Source of the DNA: Oxalobacteraceae bacterium UBA6704
Lineage (GTDB): Bacteria > Pseudomonadota > Gammaproteobacteria > Burkholderiales > Burkholderiaceae_D
Assembly (NCBI GenBank): GCA_002454505.1
Contig: DKJA01000002.1
Span: 1 to 28,506 of the forward strand
Reading direction: 5' to 3'
Length of the DNA: 28,506 bases
Shown: in pieces, positions 15,642 through 23,366 of the stretch
How positions within the stretch are numbered: position 1 is the first letter of the stretch
How the letters are laid out: each line of letters begins with the position of its first letter
Translations under genes and position numbers: made by a program
The notes under the pieces: model-generated
Told to the model about the DNA's origin: nothing
What the model saw: only the letters and a program-made list of their open reading frames with translations
Databases searched by the model: none

Positions 15642-16942
15642 GGTGGCCGCGCAGCCTGCTGGCGCAGACGCTGCTGTCGACGACGCTGATCGTCGTACTG
15701 GCCCAGGCCGCCAGCCTGACGCTGTTCTACCTGCTGGCGCTGCGCCCGGCACTGCAGCAGGTGGCGCAGGTGACGGCGCAGGGCGTGGCGGTGCTGGCCG
15801 ACACGCTGGCCGGTGTGCCGGCTGCGGAACAGGCGGCACTGCTGGAGCGCGTCGTCCGCGTGTCGGCACTGGAGATCCGCGCCGGCGACCGGCCGCCCGC
15901 CGCGAACGGTCCCCGTCCGCGCCCCGTCGAGCGGATCTTCATGCGTGTGCTGGCCGCCGAACTGGCCGGCCGCAGCGACCTGGAATGGCGTACCGACGAG
16001 CGGCGCCGGCTGTGGATCCGCGTGCGGCTGGGCGATGCGCCGTACTGGGTCAGCATCCGCGCCTACCCGACCGGCCCGACCGGCGCGCTGCTCGGCAGCA
16101 CCGCCGCCGCCATCGTGCTGGCGCTGGCGGCATCCTGGCTGCTGCACCGGCGTCTACTGCGGCCCCTGCACGCGCTGTACCGTGCCACCGAAACGTACCG
16201 GCTGGCCGATACGCCCGTGCCGCTGCGCGAGGCGGGCCCGCGCGAAGTGGCGGTGCTGTCGCGCAGCTTCAACGGCATGACGGCGCGGCTGGCGCGGGCC
16301 GATGCCGAGCGGGCGATGGTGCTGGCGGGGATCTCGCACGACCTGCGCACGCCGCTGGCGAAACTGAAGCTGGCGCTGGAGATGATGCGGCACGAAGACG
16401 TCGCGCTGCGCGACAGCGCGCAACGGCAGGTGGATGCGATCGACCGCATCCTGTCCCAGTTCATGGGGTTTGCGCGCGGCTTCGATACGGAAGCGGAAAC
16501 GCTGGCCGATCCGAACGCGCTGCTGGAAGAGCTGGCGGCGGACTACGACGAAGATGTGCGGGTGCAGCCCCTGCAGCCGGCGGTGCTGCTGCGCTGCCGC
16601 CCGGAAGCGCTGCGCCGTGCCTTGCGCAACCTCGCGGACAACGCGCTGCGCTACGGCAGCGCGCCGGTATTGCTGTCGGCGCAGGCCACGCCGGACGGCC
16701 TGCGGCTCGCGGTGCGCGACCATGGCCCCGGCGTGCCGGCCGCGCTGCTGCCCACGCTGGCCGAGCCGTTCGTCCGCGGCGACGCCGCGCGCAGCCAGGC
16801 CGACGGCACCGGGCTGGGACTGGCGATCGCCGAGCGCGTGGCGCGCCTGCACGGCGGCGCGCTGCAACTGGCCAACCTGCCGGATGGCTTCGTGGCGGCG
16901 CTGCTGCTACCCGGCGCCGCTACTGTCAGCTCGCGTACTTGA
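15638..16942 (+). CDS. EnvZ-like sensor histidine kinase
   Basis: The 434-residue inner-membrane kinase has TM1 (about residues 10-36), a periplasmic region of about 110 residues, TM2 (about 150-170), HAMP (about 171-222), a DHp domain with phospho-acceptor H234 (GISHDLRTPLAKLK), and a catalytic domain with N-box (NLADNALRYG), G1 (DHGPGVP), F (EPFVRGD) and G2 (GTGLGLAIAERV). The periplasmic part is Arg/Pro-rich and has no obvious calcium-binding motif, so the signal is unknown. The start (ATGA overlap with the regulator) is well supported. The last 17 bases overlap the convergent redoxin gene. Confidence 0.95.
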   Translation: MRWPRSLLAQTLLSTTLIVVLAQAASLTLFYLLALRPALQQVAQVTAQGVAVLADTLAGVPAAEQAALLERVVRVSALEIRAGDRPPAANGPRPRPVERIFMRVLAAELAGRSDLEWRTDERRRLWIRVRLGDAPYWVSIRAYPTGPTGALLGSTAAAIVLALAASWLLHRRLLRPLHALYRATETYRLADTPVPLREAGPREVAVLSRSFNGMTARLARADAERAMVLAGISHDLRTPLAKLKLALEMMRHEDVALRDSAQRQVDAIDRILSQFMGFARGFDTEAETLADPNALLEELAADYDEDVRVQPLQPAVLLRCRPEALRRALRNLADNALRYGSAPVLLSAQATPDGLRLAVRDHGPGVPAALLPTLAEPFVRGDAARSQADGTGLGLAIAERVARLHGGALQLANLPDGFVAALLLPGAATVSSRT

Positions 16943-17531
16943 CGGAGCAGCCGTACGGTTGCGTCAGCGGCTTGCTGACGGCCTTGCCGGCCCTGGTTTC
17001 GTCGATCGCCTGGATCACGTAGTTGGTGGCGCCGGGAATGTCCGCCGCGTTGGCGCTGGCCTTGCTGTCGATGGCGCCCGCGTAGACCAGCTTGCCGGCC
17101 GGATCGATCAGGTACATGTGCGGCGTCGTCTTGGCGCCGTAGGCACGGCCGATCTTGCCGTCGTCGAGCACGATGGCCGTCGGCGTTGCGTTCTTGGCCT
17201 TGCTCCAGCTGTTCAGCGTGCTGGCCAGCTTCGGATCCTTCGCATCGCCGCTGGTGCTGACCGACAGCCACACCACTTCCTTGCCGCTCGCATGCTTCTG
17301 CGTGGCCGGCATATTGCCGCTGTCATAGTGCTTCTTGACGAACGGGCAATCGGGATTGACCCATTCCAGCACCACGTACTTGCCCTTGTAGCTATCCAGC
17401 GAGACGGGCTTGCCCGTCGTATCGACTGCCGAGAAGGCGGGCGCCGCCTGACCCACAGTGGCCTGTGCTGCCGCCACGCCGGTGGTCAACATGCCCGCCA
17501 TCAGGAGTGCTGCCGTCGTCATCTTGTTCAT
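16926..17531 (-). CDS. Exported peroxiredoxin/redoxin-family protein
   Basis: The 201-residue protein carries a signal peptide (cleavage near GVAAA-QA) and a thioredoxin-fold redoxin domain. The reactive motif is WVNPDCPFVKKHY, with one cysteine and no CxxC. A cis-Pro region follows (KTTPHMYLID), and a second cysteine lies near the C-terminus (PYGCSVKY). It resembles AhpC/TSA-type periplasmic thiol proteins in which a C-terminal cysteine may act as resolving residue. It lies 36 bases downstream of the DsbD-like gene, with GAGGAA before its ATG, so the membrane reductase is probably its electron source. It overlaps the kinase gene tail-to-tail by 17 bases. Confidence 0.88.
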   Translation of the reverse strand: MNKMTTAALLMAGMLTTGVAAAQATVGQAAPAFSAVDTTGKPVSLDSYKGKYVVLEWVNPDCPFVKKHYDSGNMPATQKHASGKEVVWLSVSTSGDAKDPKLASTLNSWSKAKNATPTAIVLDDGKIGRAYGAKTTPHMYLIDPAGKLVYAGAIDSKASANAADIPGATNYVIQAIDETRAGKAVSKPLTQPYGCSVKYAS

Positions 17532-17567
17532 TGGAGTTCCTCGTCAAGGTTGCTTCAAGAATGCCGG

Positions 17568-19649
17568 TCAGATGCGGCCCAGGGCCGTTTTGACCTGCTC
17601 CACGGTAAGCACCTCGGACAGCACTTGCGGCGGCTGGCCATCGTTGGTCCCGTACAAAACATACACCGGAACGCCGCTGCGGCCAAGCTGCGCGAGCTGT
17701 TGGGTGATGGCGGGATCGCGCCGCGTCCAGTCGGCGCGCAGCAGCACCACCTTGCGGTCGCCGAAATCCTTCAGCAGCGCGGCATCGTTCAGCACCGTGC
17801 GCTTGTTGAACTGGCAGGTGATGCACCACGCCGCCGTGAAATCGACGAACACCGGCTTGCCCGCGGCACGCGCCTGCGTGACGGCCTCGACCGACCATGG
17901 CGCCCATGTTGCGTTGGCCTCTACCTGCGGCGGTTCGCTCTTCAGCAACGGCCACACCAGCCGGACGCCGCCGGCCAGCACCACCAGCCCGGCCACCACG
18001 AGGATCGTGCGTGCGCGCTTCGACTGCACCGGCGTGCCAACCGCCCAGCAGGCAAACGCCAGCGCCACGAGCGCGCCGGCCATGCCGGCCATCGCATCGA
18101 TGCCGCTCTGCTGGCCCAGCACCCACAGCAGCCACACCACGGTGGCAAACATCGGGAACGCCATCAGCACCTTGAAGCGCACCATCCACGCGCCGGGACG
18201 GGGCAGCAGCCGCGCCAGCCCCGGCACCAGCGTGACGGCCAGGTAGGGCGCCGCCATGCCCAGCCCCAGCACGGCAAAGATGGCCAGGGCGCGGGGTGCC
18301 GGCTCCGTCAGCGCAACACCCAGCGCTGCGCCCATGAACGGTGCCGTGCAGGGCGAGGCAATGGCCACAGCCAGTGCGCCGCTGAGCGCGTCGTCCACCA
18401 GCGGATTCTTGGCGCGGTAGCCGGCCACCGAGCCGGGCAGCACGCCGCCGAATTCGAACACGCCGGCCAGGTTCAGGCCGATCAATGTGAACAGTGCGGC
18501 AAGCAGCGACACCACCAGCGGCGATTGCAGCTGGAAGCCCCAGCCGAGCTGGTCGCCACCGGCACGCAGCGCCAGCAAGGCCGCTGCCAGCGCCACGAAG
18601 GACAGCACCACGCCGGCCGTGTAAGCCAGCCCACCGCCAACGGCGCGGCGCCGCTCGCCCGAATGCTGCAGCAGACCGAACACTTTCAGCGACAGCACGG
18701 GGAACACGCACGGCATCAGGTTCAGCAGCGCACCGCCGCCGAACGCCAGCAGCAATGTCAGCAGGAAGGATGACGGGGCCGCCGGCGCAACCGGTACCGG
18801 CGCCGGGGTCGGAGCAGGGGTCTTGGCAGGCCAGCCGCCTTCGACTGGAATCGACAGCGCCCAGCCGGCCTTCTGCCCGGGCGCGACGAGCACGGCTTTC
18901 AGCGTGGACGGGCTTTCCGTCCGCTGCGGGGATATAGGCACGCGCAGGCGCAGTACCTTGTCCGTCCATTGCTGCCCGGCCTTGCCGGCGTAATCGATGA
19001 CGCCGGTATCTTCCGCGAAGTACTGCAAGTCCTGCGCCGCTGTCGGCAGGCCGCGCACCTCGATGGCCAGTGCCGCACCATCCACCCGCGCGGTTGCGCT
19101 GGCCCCCGTGACGGGAACCGGCGCGGCAGTGCTTGCCGCATCGAACAGCGCCTTGTGGGTAGTGACGGCAGCGTCGGCCGGAATGTCGAGTTCGTATTCG
19201 CCGGACTCGGGCAGGCAGATCTCCTTGCACACCAGCCAGTCCGCGCGCAGGCCGACTTTCAGCGTTTCTCCTTTGAAGCCGGCGGGAACCGTGACGGGCA
19301 CGGGCAGCAAAACCCTGTCCTCGTAGCCATAGTTCGTCAGCGGGCCGAGCGGCAGTTTCTTCGGCGTCGGCCAGGCGATGTCGCCGGCCGTGAACCCCGC
19401 CGGCAAGGTCCACGTAACCGTGGTCGGCAAGCCCGAATCGCCGGGGTTCTTCCAGTACGTATGCCAGTGCGGCTGGTGCGCGATCGACAGGCCCAGCCAC
19501 AGCGTCTTGCCGGGCTGGATCCCGTCCGGCGCATGGGCCAGCAGCTCGGTTTGCACATGCTCGGTCGTCACCACCGCGCTGGCCGCCTGCGCCAGGTGGG
19601 GGAGGAGGGTGAGCAGAAGAGTGGCTGAGGCAATTTTCAGAGTGGACAT
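17568..19649 (-). CDS. DsbD/ScsB-like thiol:disulfide interchange protein
   Basis: The 693-residue membrane protein carries reducing equivalents from the cytoplasm to the periplasm. A signal peptide (MSTLKIASATLLLTLLPHLAQA) leads into a DsbD_N-type periplasmic domain (about residues 23-290) with a cysteine pair in VCKEICLPESGEY. An eight-span CcdA-like core follows (about 310-560) with the reactive cysteines in NLMPCVFPVLSLK and ASPCTAPFMGAALG. The thioredoxin-like C-terminal domain has C609-x-x-C612 (AAWCITCQFNK). The VCKEICLPE motif is more typical of ScsB-type (copper-tolerance-linked) relatives than of classic DsbD. I chose the ATG at 19649 because it begins the signal peptide and follows AGGAA; the open frame to 19787 is not protein-like. 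The downstream redoxin is its likely partner. Confidence 0.92.
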   Translation of the reverse strand: MSTLKIASATLLLTLLPHLAQAASAVVTTEHVQTELLAHAPDGIQPGKTLWLGLSIAHQPHWHTYWKNPGDSGLPTTVTWTLPAGFTAGDIAWPTPKKLPLGPLTNYGYEDRVLLPVPVTVPAGFKGETLKVGLRADWLVCKEICLPESGEYELDIPADAAVTTHKALFDAASTAAPVPVTGASATARVDGAALAIEVRGLPTAAQDLQYFAEDTGVIDYAGKAGQQWTDKVLRLRVPISPQRTESPSTLKAVLVAPGQKAGWALSIPVEGGWPAKTPAPTPAPVPVAPAAPSSFLLTLLLAFGGGALLNLMPCVFPVLSLKVFGLLQHSGERRRAVGGGLAYTAGVVLSFVALAAALLALRAGGDQLGWGFQLQSPLVVSLLAALFTLIGLNLAGVFEFGGVLPGSVAGYRAKNPLVDDALSGALAVAIASPCTAPFMGAALGVALTEPAPRALAIFAVLGLGMAAPYLAVTLVPGLARLLPRPGAWMVRFKVLMAFPMFATVVWLLWVLGQQSGIDAMAGMAGALVALAFACWAVGTPVQSKRARTILVVAGLVVLAGGVRLVWPLLKSEPPQVEANATWAPWSVEAVTQARAAGKPVFVDFTAAWCITCQFNKRTVLNDAALLKDFGDRKVVLLRADWTRRDPAITQQLAQLGRSGVPVYVLYGTNDGQPPQVLSEVLTVEQVKTALGRI

Positions 19650-19823
19650 CCCGGGTTCCTGGCCGCTGTCGATGGGGCAATGATAAGGCGGAACGGGGTG
19701 GAGGGTTGGGGTGCCGATGGGCTCTGGCTTTCTCGTCCGGCGCGGTCTGCTGACGGCTCGCAATTGCCTTGTTTTCAATAAAAGCACAATGCCATGTAGT
19801 GCTTAGTTACAAGGAGATAACAT

Positions 19824-19874
19824 ATGGCAACCGATTTGTGCTGGGACCTGGCCGCGAACCGGATCACGGCATGA
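19824..19874 (+). CDS. 16-codon leader ORF coupled to the Rap1a/Tai-like gene
   Basis: A strong SD (AAGGAG, 19811-19816) lies seven bases before an ATG that encodes MATDLCWDLAANRITA and stops at TGA. This stop overlaps the ATG of the next gene (ATGA at 19871-19874). The next gene has no good SD of its own, so translation of this leader could deliver ribosomes to it. The peptide has no family I know. Alternatively the SD/ATG is a relic of an older start lost by mutation. Confidence 0.4.
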   Translation: MATDLCWDLAANRITA

Positions 19875-20358
19875 AGTGCGCCGCCCTGTTCATCGTGGCG
19901 GCACTGGATGCGCTGCCGGCCGCTGCAAGTCCCGCCCCCATCGCAATGACGGGTTCCATGCTGCTGGAACTGATTACATTTCCTCCCGATGTCCACAGCA
20001 CCTTCGACCTGTCGCCCGGCCAGTACCTGGATTTGGAGCGGGGCTACAAGTACCTGGACGGCGTACGCGGCGCTACAGCCGGTAAATCGTGGTGCTACAG
20101 CAAACAGTATCCGGCCAAGCCCGACACGATGTATGGCGCCGCCATCGACGGACTGAAGCAGCTTCCCGCCGCGCAGCTGAAACGGAAAGCCGCCGACCTG
20201 ATCGTGGATATCTGGAGCAAGCGGTGGCCTTGCGGTGCCCGGAGGGCTCGCGGCAAGGGCATATCGATCTGGTATCCGTCGCGGATTGGGGCCAGATGGA
20301 ATGCAGCACGCATTGTTACTGGGACACCGGCGAAGTATGGTTCTGGCCGCTGCGTTAG
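19871..20358 (+). pseudogene. Rap1a/Tai-family immunity-like protein, apparently frameshifted near 20234
   Basis: The first 121 codons give a signal peptide (MKCAALFIVAALDALPAAA) and a mature region typical of Rap1a/Tai proteins: GSMLLELI, ERGYKYLDGVRGA, a cysteine in KSWCYSK, a helix ending LKQLPAAQLKRKAADLIVDI, and the terminal WPC. Known family members are periplasmic inhibitors of peptidoglycan-cleaving type VI effectors (Tai4/Rap1). After WPC the frame becomes Arg-rich and unlike protein. The next frame gives a native-looking tail (HIDLVSVADWGQMECS...WFWPLR) with GC-rich third positions and a stop at 20356-20358, meeting the convergent gene's stop. Removing five bases (GGTGC, 20234-20238, partly repeating TGC) would join WPC to PEGSRQ in frame. 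True mutation and sequencing error cannot be separated here. Confidence 0.6.
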
Positions 20359-21091
20359 CGGCGCGAAGCGCGGCGTTCGTGAAGTGGCCGGCACGGGATC
20401 CTGAAGTCGATATGGTAATGCTCATCGTGCCGGACCCACGGCCGCTCCTTCATGAACGGCAATGTCTTTTTCAGGTACGGGCCGCGCCGGGTATCGAACA
20501 GCAGCGGCATCAACGCCGGATCGAGAATCACACGCCCGATGCCGATACCCTGCTTTTGGGCCGCCAGCGCCAGCTCGTACAGATGCTCCGCCATTGCCTC
20601 GAAGTCGATCGTCATCTTGCCGGACCTGCCGGCAGCATCGAACTCGATCCCGTAACCGAATTTGTTATCTGCCGTTGCCGGCAAGGGAATCGATGTGCCG
20701 GCCGTATTCACGACAGGCACCATGAAATCGACGGACAGGCCCGCCTCGTGCGTGCGGTGCGGCGGCATCGGTCCGCCGGTGGCCAGTCCTGTTTCGCCAT
20801 AGACGAAAGTTTTCCTGGGAGCGGTTTCCTCGAGCACTTTGTATGACTCGAGCACCACCGTCTTCACAGCTTCGTGCACGTAAGTCCGGCCGAGCTGCAC
20901 GCCCAGTGGACTATACGCGGAGAAATTTGCGCCCTTGGCAGGAAGCTGACTCCACTATCGAGGCGGCCGTTGCCGACCGTGCCATAGCAGGTACTTGCCA
21001 ACGAAAACGCCGGCATCGCGAAACTTACGGCGGCCGCAACGATCAAAGTTAACCGCGGCACGCGGGCTGCGGGGTTCAGCATCGACGACAT
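20355..21091 (-). pseudogene. MepA-like murein endopeptidase, split by a one-base deletion near 20948
   Basis: The upstream frame from 21091 encodes a signal peptide (ending PAFSLAS) and CYGTVGNGRLDSGV. The following sequence continues smoothly only in the next frame: QLPAKGANFSAYSPLGVQ, then LGRTYVHEAV to the end. One missing base in GTCAG (20946-20950; GTCCAG would restore Val-Gln) explains the split. The second part carries metallopeptidase motifs: HRTHEAGLSVDFMVP (H-x2-H-x6-D, as in MepA/M74 and LAS-type enzymes) and HDEHYHIDF (H-x-H). These enzymes cut peptide crosslinks in murein in the periplasm. A GTG at 20900 could start only a leaderless fragment. AAAGG precedes the 21091 ATG. Its stop overlaps that of the immunity-like gene by two bases. 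Confidence 0.7.
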
Positions 21092-21273
21092 CGCGACCTT
21101 TCAACCAATACTGGCGTACACCAGAATTCCGTGTTTAATTTCGAATGCGTCCGATATTACAGTTTTCCTGCGCAAGGACTGGCGATGGCGACGATCGGTG
21201 ATCTGAAGATGAGACGGAGATCCGGCCCACCCGCACCAGCGAACGTGGATGTTGGATGAGCCGAAATGAACGA

Positions 21274-21293
21274 ACGGCGGCCAGGGCCGCCGT
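21274..21293 (-). terminator. Probable terminator hairpin downstream of mqo
   Basis: ACGGCGGC-CAGG-GCCGCCGT forms a perfect 8-bp GC-rich stem with a 4-base loop, 11 bases past the mqo stop. On the minus strand it is followed by TCGTTCATTT, which is moderately T-rich. Its place fits transcription termination of mqo. Confidence 0.6.
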
Positions 21294-21304
21294 CCTTTAC
21301 TGCA

Positions 21305-22921
21305 TTACTTCTGTTCTGCTGCGGCCGCAGTTGCAGGAGCTGCTGCGGCAGGCACGTCCAGCGTGATCGCCTTCAGGCCCAGCACGGCGCTGCTCTGCTG
21401 GCGGATCTGGTTCGCGAAGGCCGGATCGGGATTCAGCTTGCGGCCATACGACGGCACCATTTCCTTCATCTTGGCCTGCCATTCAGGCGTTTCCAGCTTG
21501 TCCTTGAACGACGATTTCTGGATCACCTTCAGCATGATCGGCGCAGCCGTCGAGGCACCCGGCGAGGCGCCCAGCAGCGCGGTCATCGAGCCGTCCGCGG
21601 AACCCACCACTTCGGTACCGAACTGCAGCAGGCCGCCCTTTTTCGGGTCGTCCTTGACGATCTGCACGCGCTGGCCGGCGTTGACCAGCTTCCAGTCTTC
21701 CAGCTTGGCGTTCGGGAAGTAGCCGCGCAGCGTTTCCAGGCGGTCTTCCGGCGACAGCATCACCTGCTGCACCAGGTACTTGGTCAGCGGGATGTTGTCG
21801 TAGCCGGCCTGCAGCATCGGACGGACGTTGTCGCTGCCGACAGACGCCGGCAGATCGATCCACGAACCGTTCTTCAGGAACTTCGTCGAGAACGTGGCGA
21901 ACGGGCCAAACAGCAGCGCCTGCTTGCCGTCGAGGATACGCGTGTCCAGGTGCGGCACCGACATCGGCGGCGAACCGACCGATGCTTTGCCGTACACCTT
22001 GGCGTAGTGCTGCTTGATGATGTCCGGATTGGTCGTCACCAGCCACTGGCCGCCGACCGGCACGCCGCCGAAGCCCTTGGCTTCAGGAATACCCGTCTTT
22101 TCCAGCAATGGCAGTGCGCCGCCGCCGGCGCCGATGAACACGAACTTCGCGCGCACGGTACGGGTGGCGTTGCTGGCCAGGTCCTTGACGGTCACGTTCC
22201 AGACGCCATCGGCGCCCCGCTTGATGTCCTCGACCTGCGTGCGCAGGTTCAGCTTCATCTCGCCCGTTTCGGTCAGGTGCTTGACCATGCTGCGGGTCAG
22301 CGTGCCGTAGTTGACGTCGGTACCGATTTCCATCCGCGTCGCCGCCACTTTCTGGTTCTTGTCGCGGCCGTTCATCACCAGCGGGATCCACTTGCGCAGC
22401 TGCTCGGTATCCTCGGTGTACACCATGCCCTTGAACAGGTTTTCCTTCTGCAGCGCGGCGTAGCGCTTGCGCAGATAGTTGATGTTGTCGTCGCCCCAGA
22501 CGAACGCCATGTGCGGCACGTTGTTGATGAACGTATTCGGCGCGCCGAGATAGCCCTTCTGCACCTGGTAGGCCCAGAACTGTTTCGAGATCTCGAACTG
22601 TTCGTTGATGTCGACGGCTTTCTTCGTTTCGATGCTACCGTCCGGCATTTCCGGCGTGTAGTTCAGTTCGGCGAAACCGGAGTGGCCCGTGCCGGCGTTG
22701 TTCATCGCATCGGAACTTTCGGCGGACACCGAATCGAGACGCTCGAACATCTGCATCGTCAGGTCGGGCTGCAATTCCTTGAGCATCGTGCCCAGGGTGG
22801 CGCTCATGACACCCGCACCGACCAGCACCACATCGACTGGTTTTTCCGAAGAAGCAGGAGGGGTCTTGTCGCAAGAGGAGAGAACTACACAAGCCATTAA
22901 CACTATGAGCGATTTACGCAT
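21305..22921 (-). CDS. mqo: Malate:quinone oxidoreductase
   Basis: This 538-residue FAD enzyme oxidises malate to oxaloacetate and reduces the quinone pool, an NAD-independent step of the TCA cycle. Family signatures are intact: the FAD loop (DVVLVGAGVMSATLG, about residues 29-43), NNAGTGHSGFAELNYTP, TEIGTDVNYG-like MEIGTDVNYG, FVFIGAGGGALPLL, KASVGSPPMSVPHLDTR, LFGPFATFSTKFLK and LLGASPGASTAAPIML. Length is close to the E. coli enzyme. The N-terminus (MRKSLIVLMACVVLSSC-DK) is a lipoprotein-like signal with lipobox LSSC and Asp at +2, discussed in the findings. An Ala/Pro tail ends it. A hairpin terminator follows. No neighbour suggests an operon. Confidence 0.95.
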   Translation of the reverse strand: MRKSLIVLMACVVLSSCDKTPPASSEKPVDVVLVGAGVMSATLGTMLKELQPDLTMQMFERLDSVSAESSDAMNNAGTGHSGFAELNYTPEMPDGSIETKKAVDINEQFEISKQFWAYQVQKGYLGAPNTFINNVPHMAFVWGDDNINYLRKRYAALQKENLFKGMVYTEDTEQLRKWIPLVMNGRDKNQKVAATRMEIGTDVNYGTLTRSMVKHLTETGEMKLNLRTQVEDIKRGADGVWNVTVKDLASNATRTVRAKFVFIGAGGGALPLLEKTGIPEAKGFGGVPVGGQWLVTTNPDIIKQHYAKVYGKASVGSPPMSVPHLDTRILDGKQALLFGPFATFSTKFLKNGSWIDLPASVGSDNVRPMLQAGYDNIPLTKYLVQQVMLSPEDRLETLRGYFPNAKLEDWKLVNAGQRVQIVKDDPKKGGLLQFGTEVVGSADGSMTALLGASPGASTAAPIMLKVIQKSSFKDKLETPEWQAKMKEMVPSYGRKLNPDPAFANQIRQQSSAVLGLKAITLDVPAAAAPATAAAAEQK

Positions 22922-23316
22922 TTATTGTAATTACCTGAAAGATGATTGCGATGCGGCCAGCGGGCAACGATCTGATTGGAAAAACTTCAACGGCCCCTTG
23001 CGAAACTGCTCCGACGGGCCCGGCGGGCCAGACAAAAAAGTCTCGGAAAGAGCGTGCGGCAAGGCCAGGCTTTCGTCGGTACGAAAGCGGCCACGGTACC
23101 CCGCAACACGACGCGCAGCGCACCCTGCTTCACAGGCAGACTTGGGGGATTGGACCAGGTTGAACCATGACAGCGGACAGGCAGAAAACACGGCTCCCGC
23201 CGCTCCGTTGTGCAGAGGGGCAGGCCGAAGTTCCGGCGTCTATTGAAGAGACAAGGTCCCGAGGGGGACAAAGAAATGTTAGGCGCCGACAGGTGAAATG
23301 TCAAATTATGATAGAC

Positions 23317-23331
23317 ATTCACCGCGTGAAT
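23317..23331. promoter_or_regulatory. 15-bp dyad ATTCAC-CGC-GTGAAT, second copy
   Basis: This is a perfect 6+6 inverted repeat with a 3-base spacer inside an A/T-rich segment. Its half-sites and spacing are identical to the dyad at 2470-2484, but the spacer differs, as expected for a protein-binding site and not for a copied repeat. The nearest gene starts are mqo (about 400 bases away, divergent); the lipoprotein gene ends toward it. Confidence 0.35.
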
Positions 23332-23359
23332 TTAACAAATCACTTGTTTCGAGTAGGGT

Positions 23360-23366
23360 TATTCGT
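23360..23366 (+). repeat. Left target-site duplication (TATTCGT) of the MITE-like element
   Basis: TATTCGT directly abuts the left inverted repeat and is repeated exactly at 23578-23584, abutting the right inverted repeat. Confidence 0.85.

Larger units (their letters stand above)
22922..23366. other. Gene-free stretch between mqo and the MITE-like element
   Basis: Short open frames cross this stretch but none has a protein-like composition or a good start. It should hold the mqo promoter near its left end. Its right end is A/T-rich (about 23294-23360) and holds the ATTCAC-CGC-GTGAAT dyad. A small inverted repeat GTCCC-GAGG-GGGAC is also visible near 23257. I see nothing else. Confidence 0.5.

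Noticed and set aside
16434..18773. 779-codon plus-strand open frame over the kinase and DsbD-like genes
   Set aside because: It is Arg/Cys- or His/Gln-rich throughout and crosses two well-supported genes in other frames; a GC-driven shadow.
17392..19680. 762-codon minus-strand frame in another phase of the DsbD-like gene
   Set aside because: It overlaps the true DsbD-like frame, whose cysteine motifs and membrane spans are intact.
19811..19826. Vector-like AAGGAG…CATATG sequence, considered as cloning-vector contamination
   Set aside because: The match to expression-vector leaders is partial and the flanking sequence is native and continuous, so chance or a natural strong SD is more likely.
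22689..23246. Plus-strand frame extending from mqo into the gene-free stretch
   Set aside because: Half of it is antisense to mqo and the rest has no coding character.
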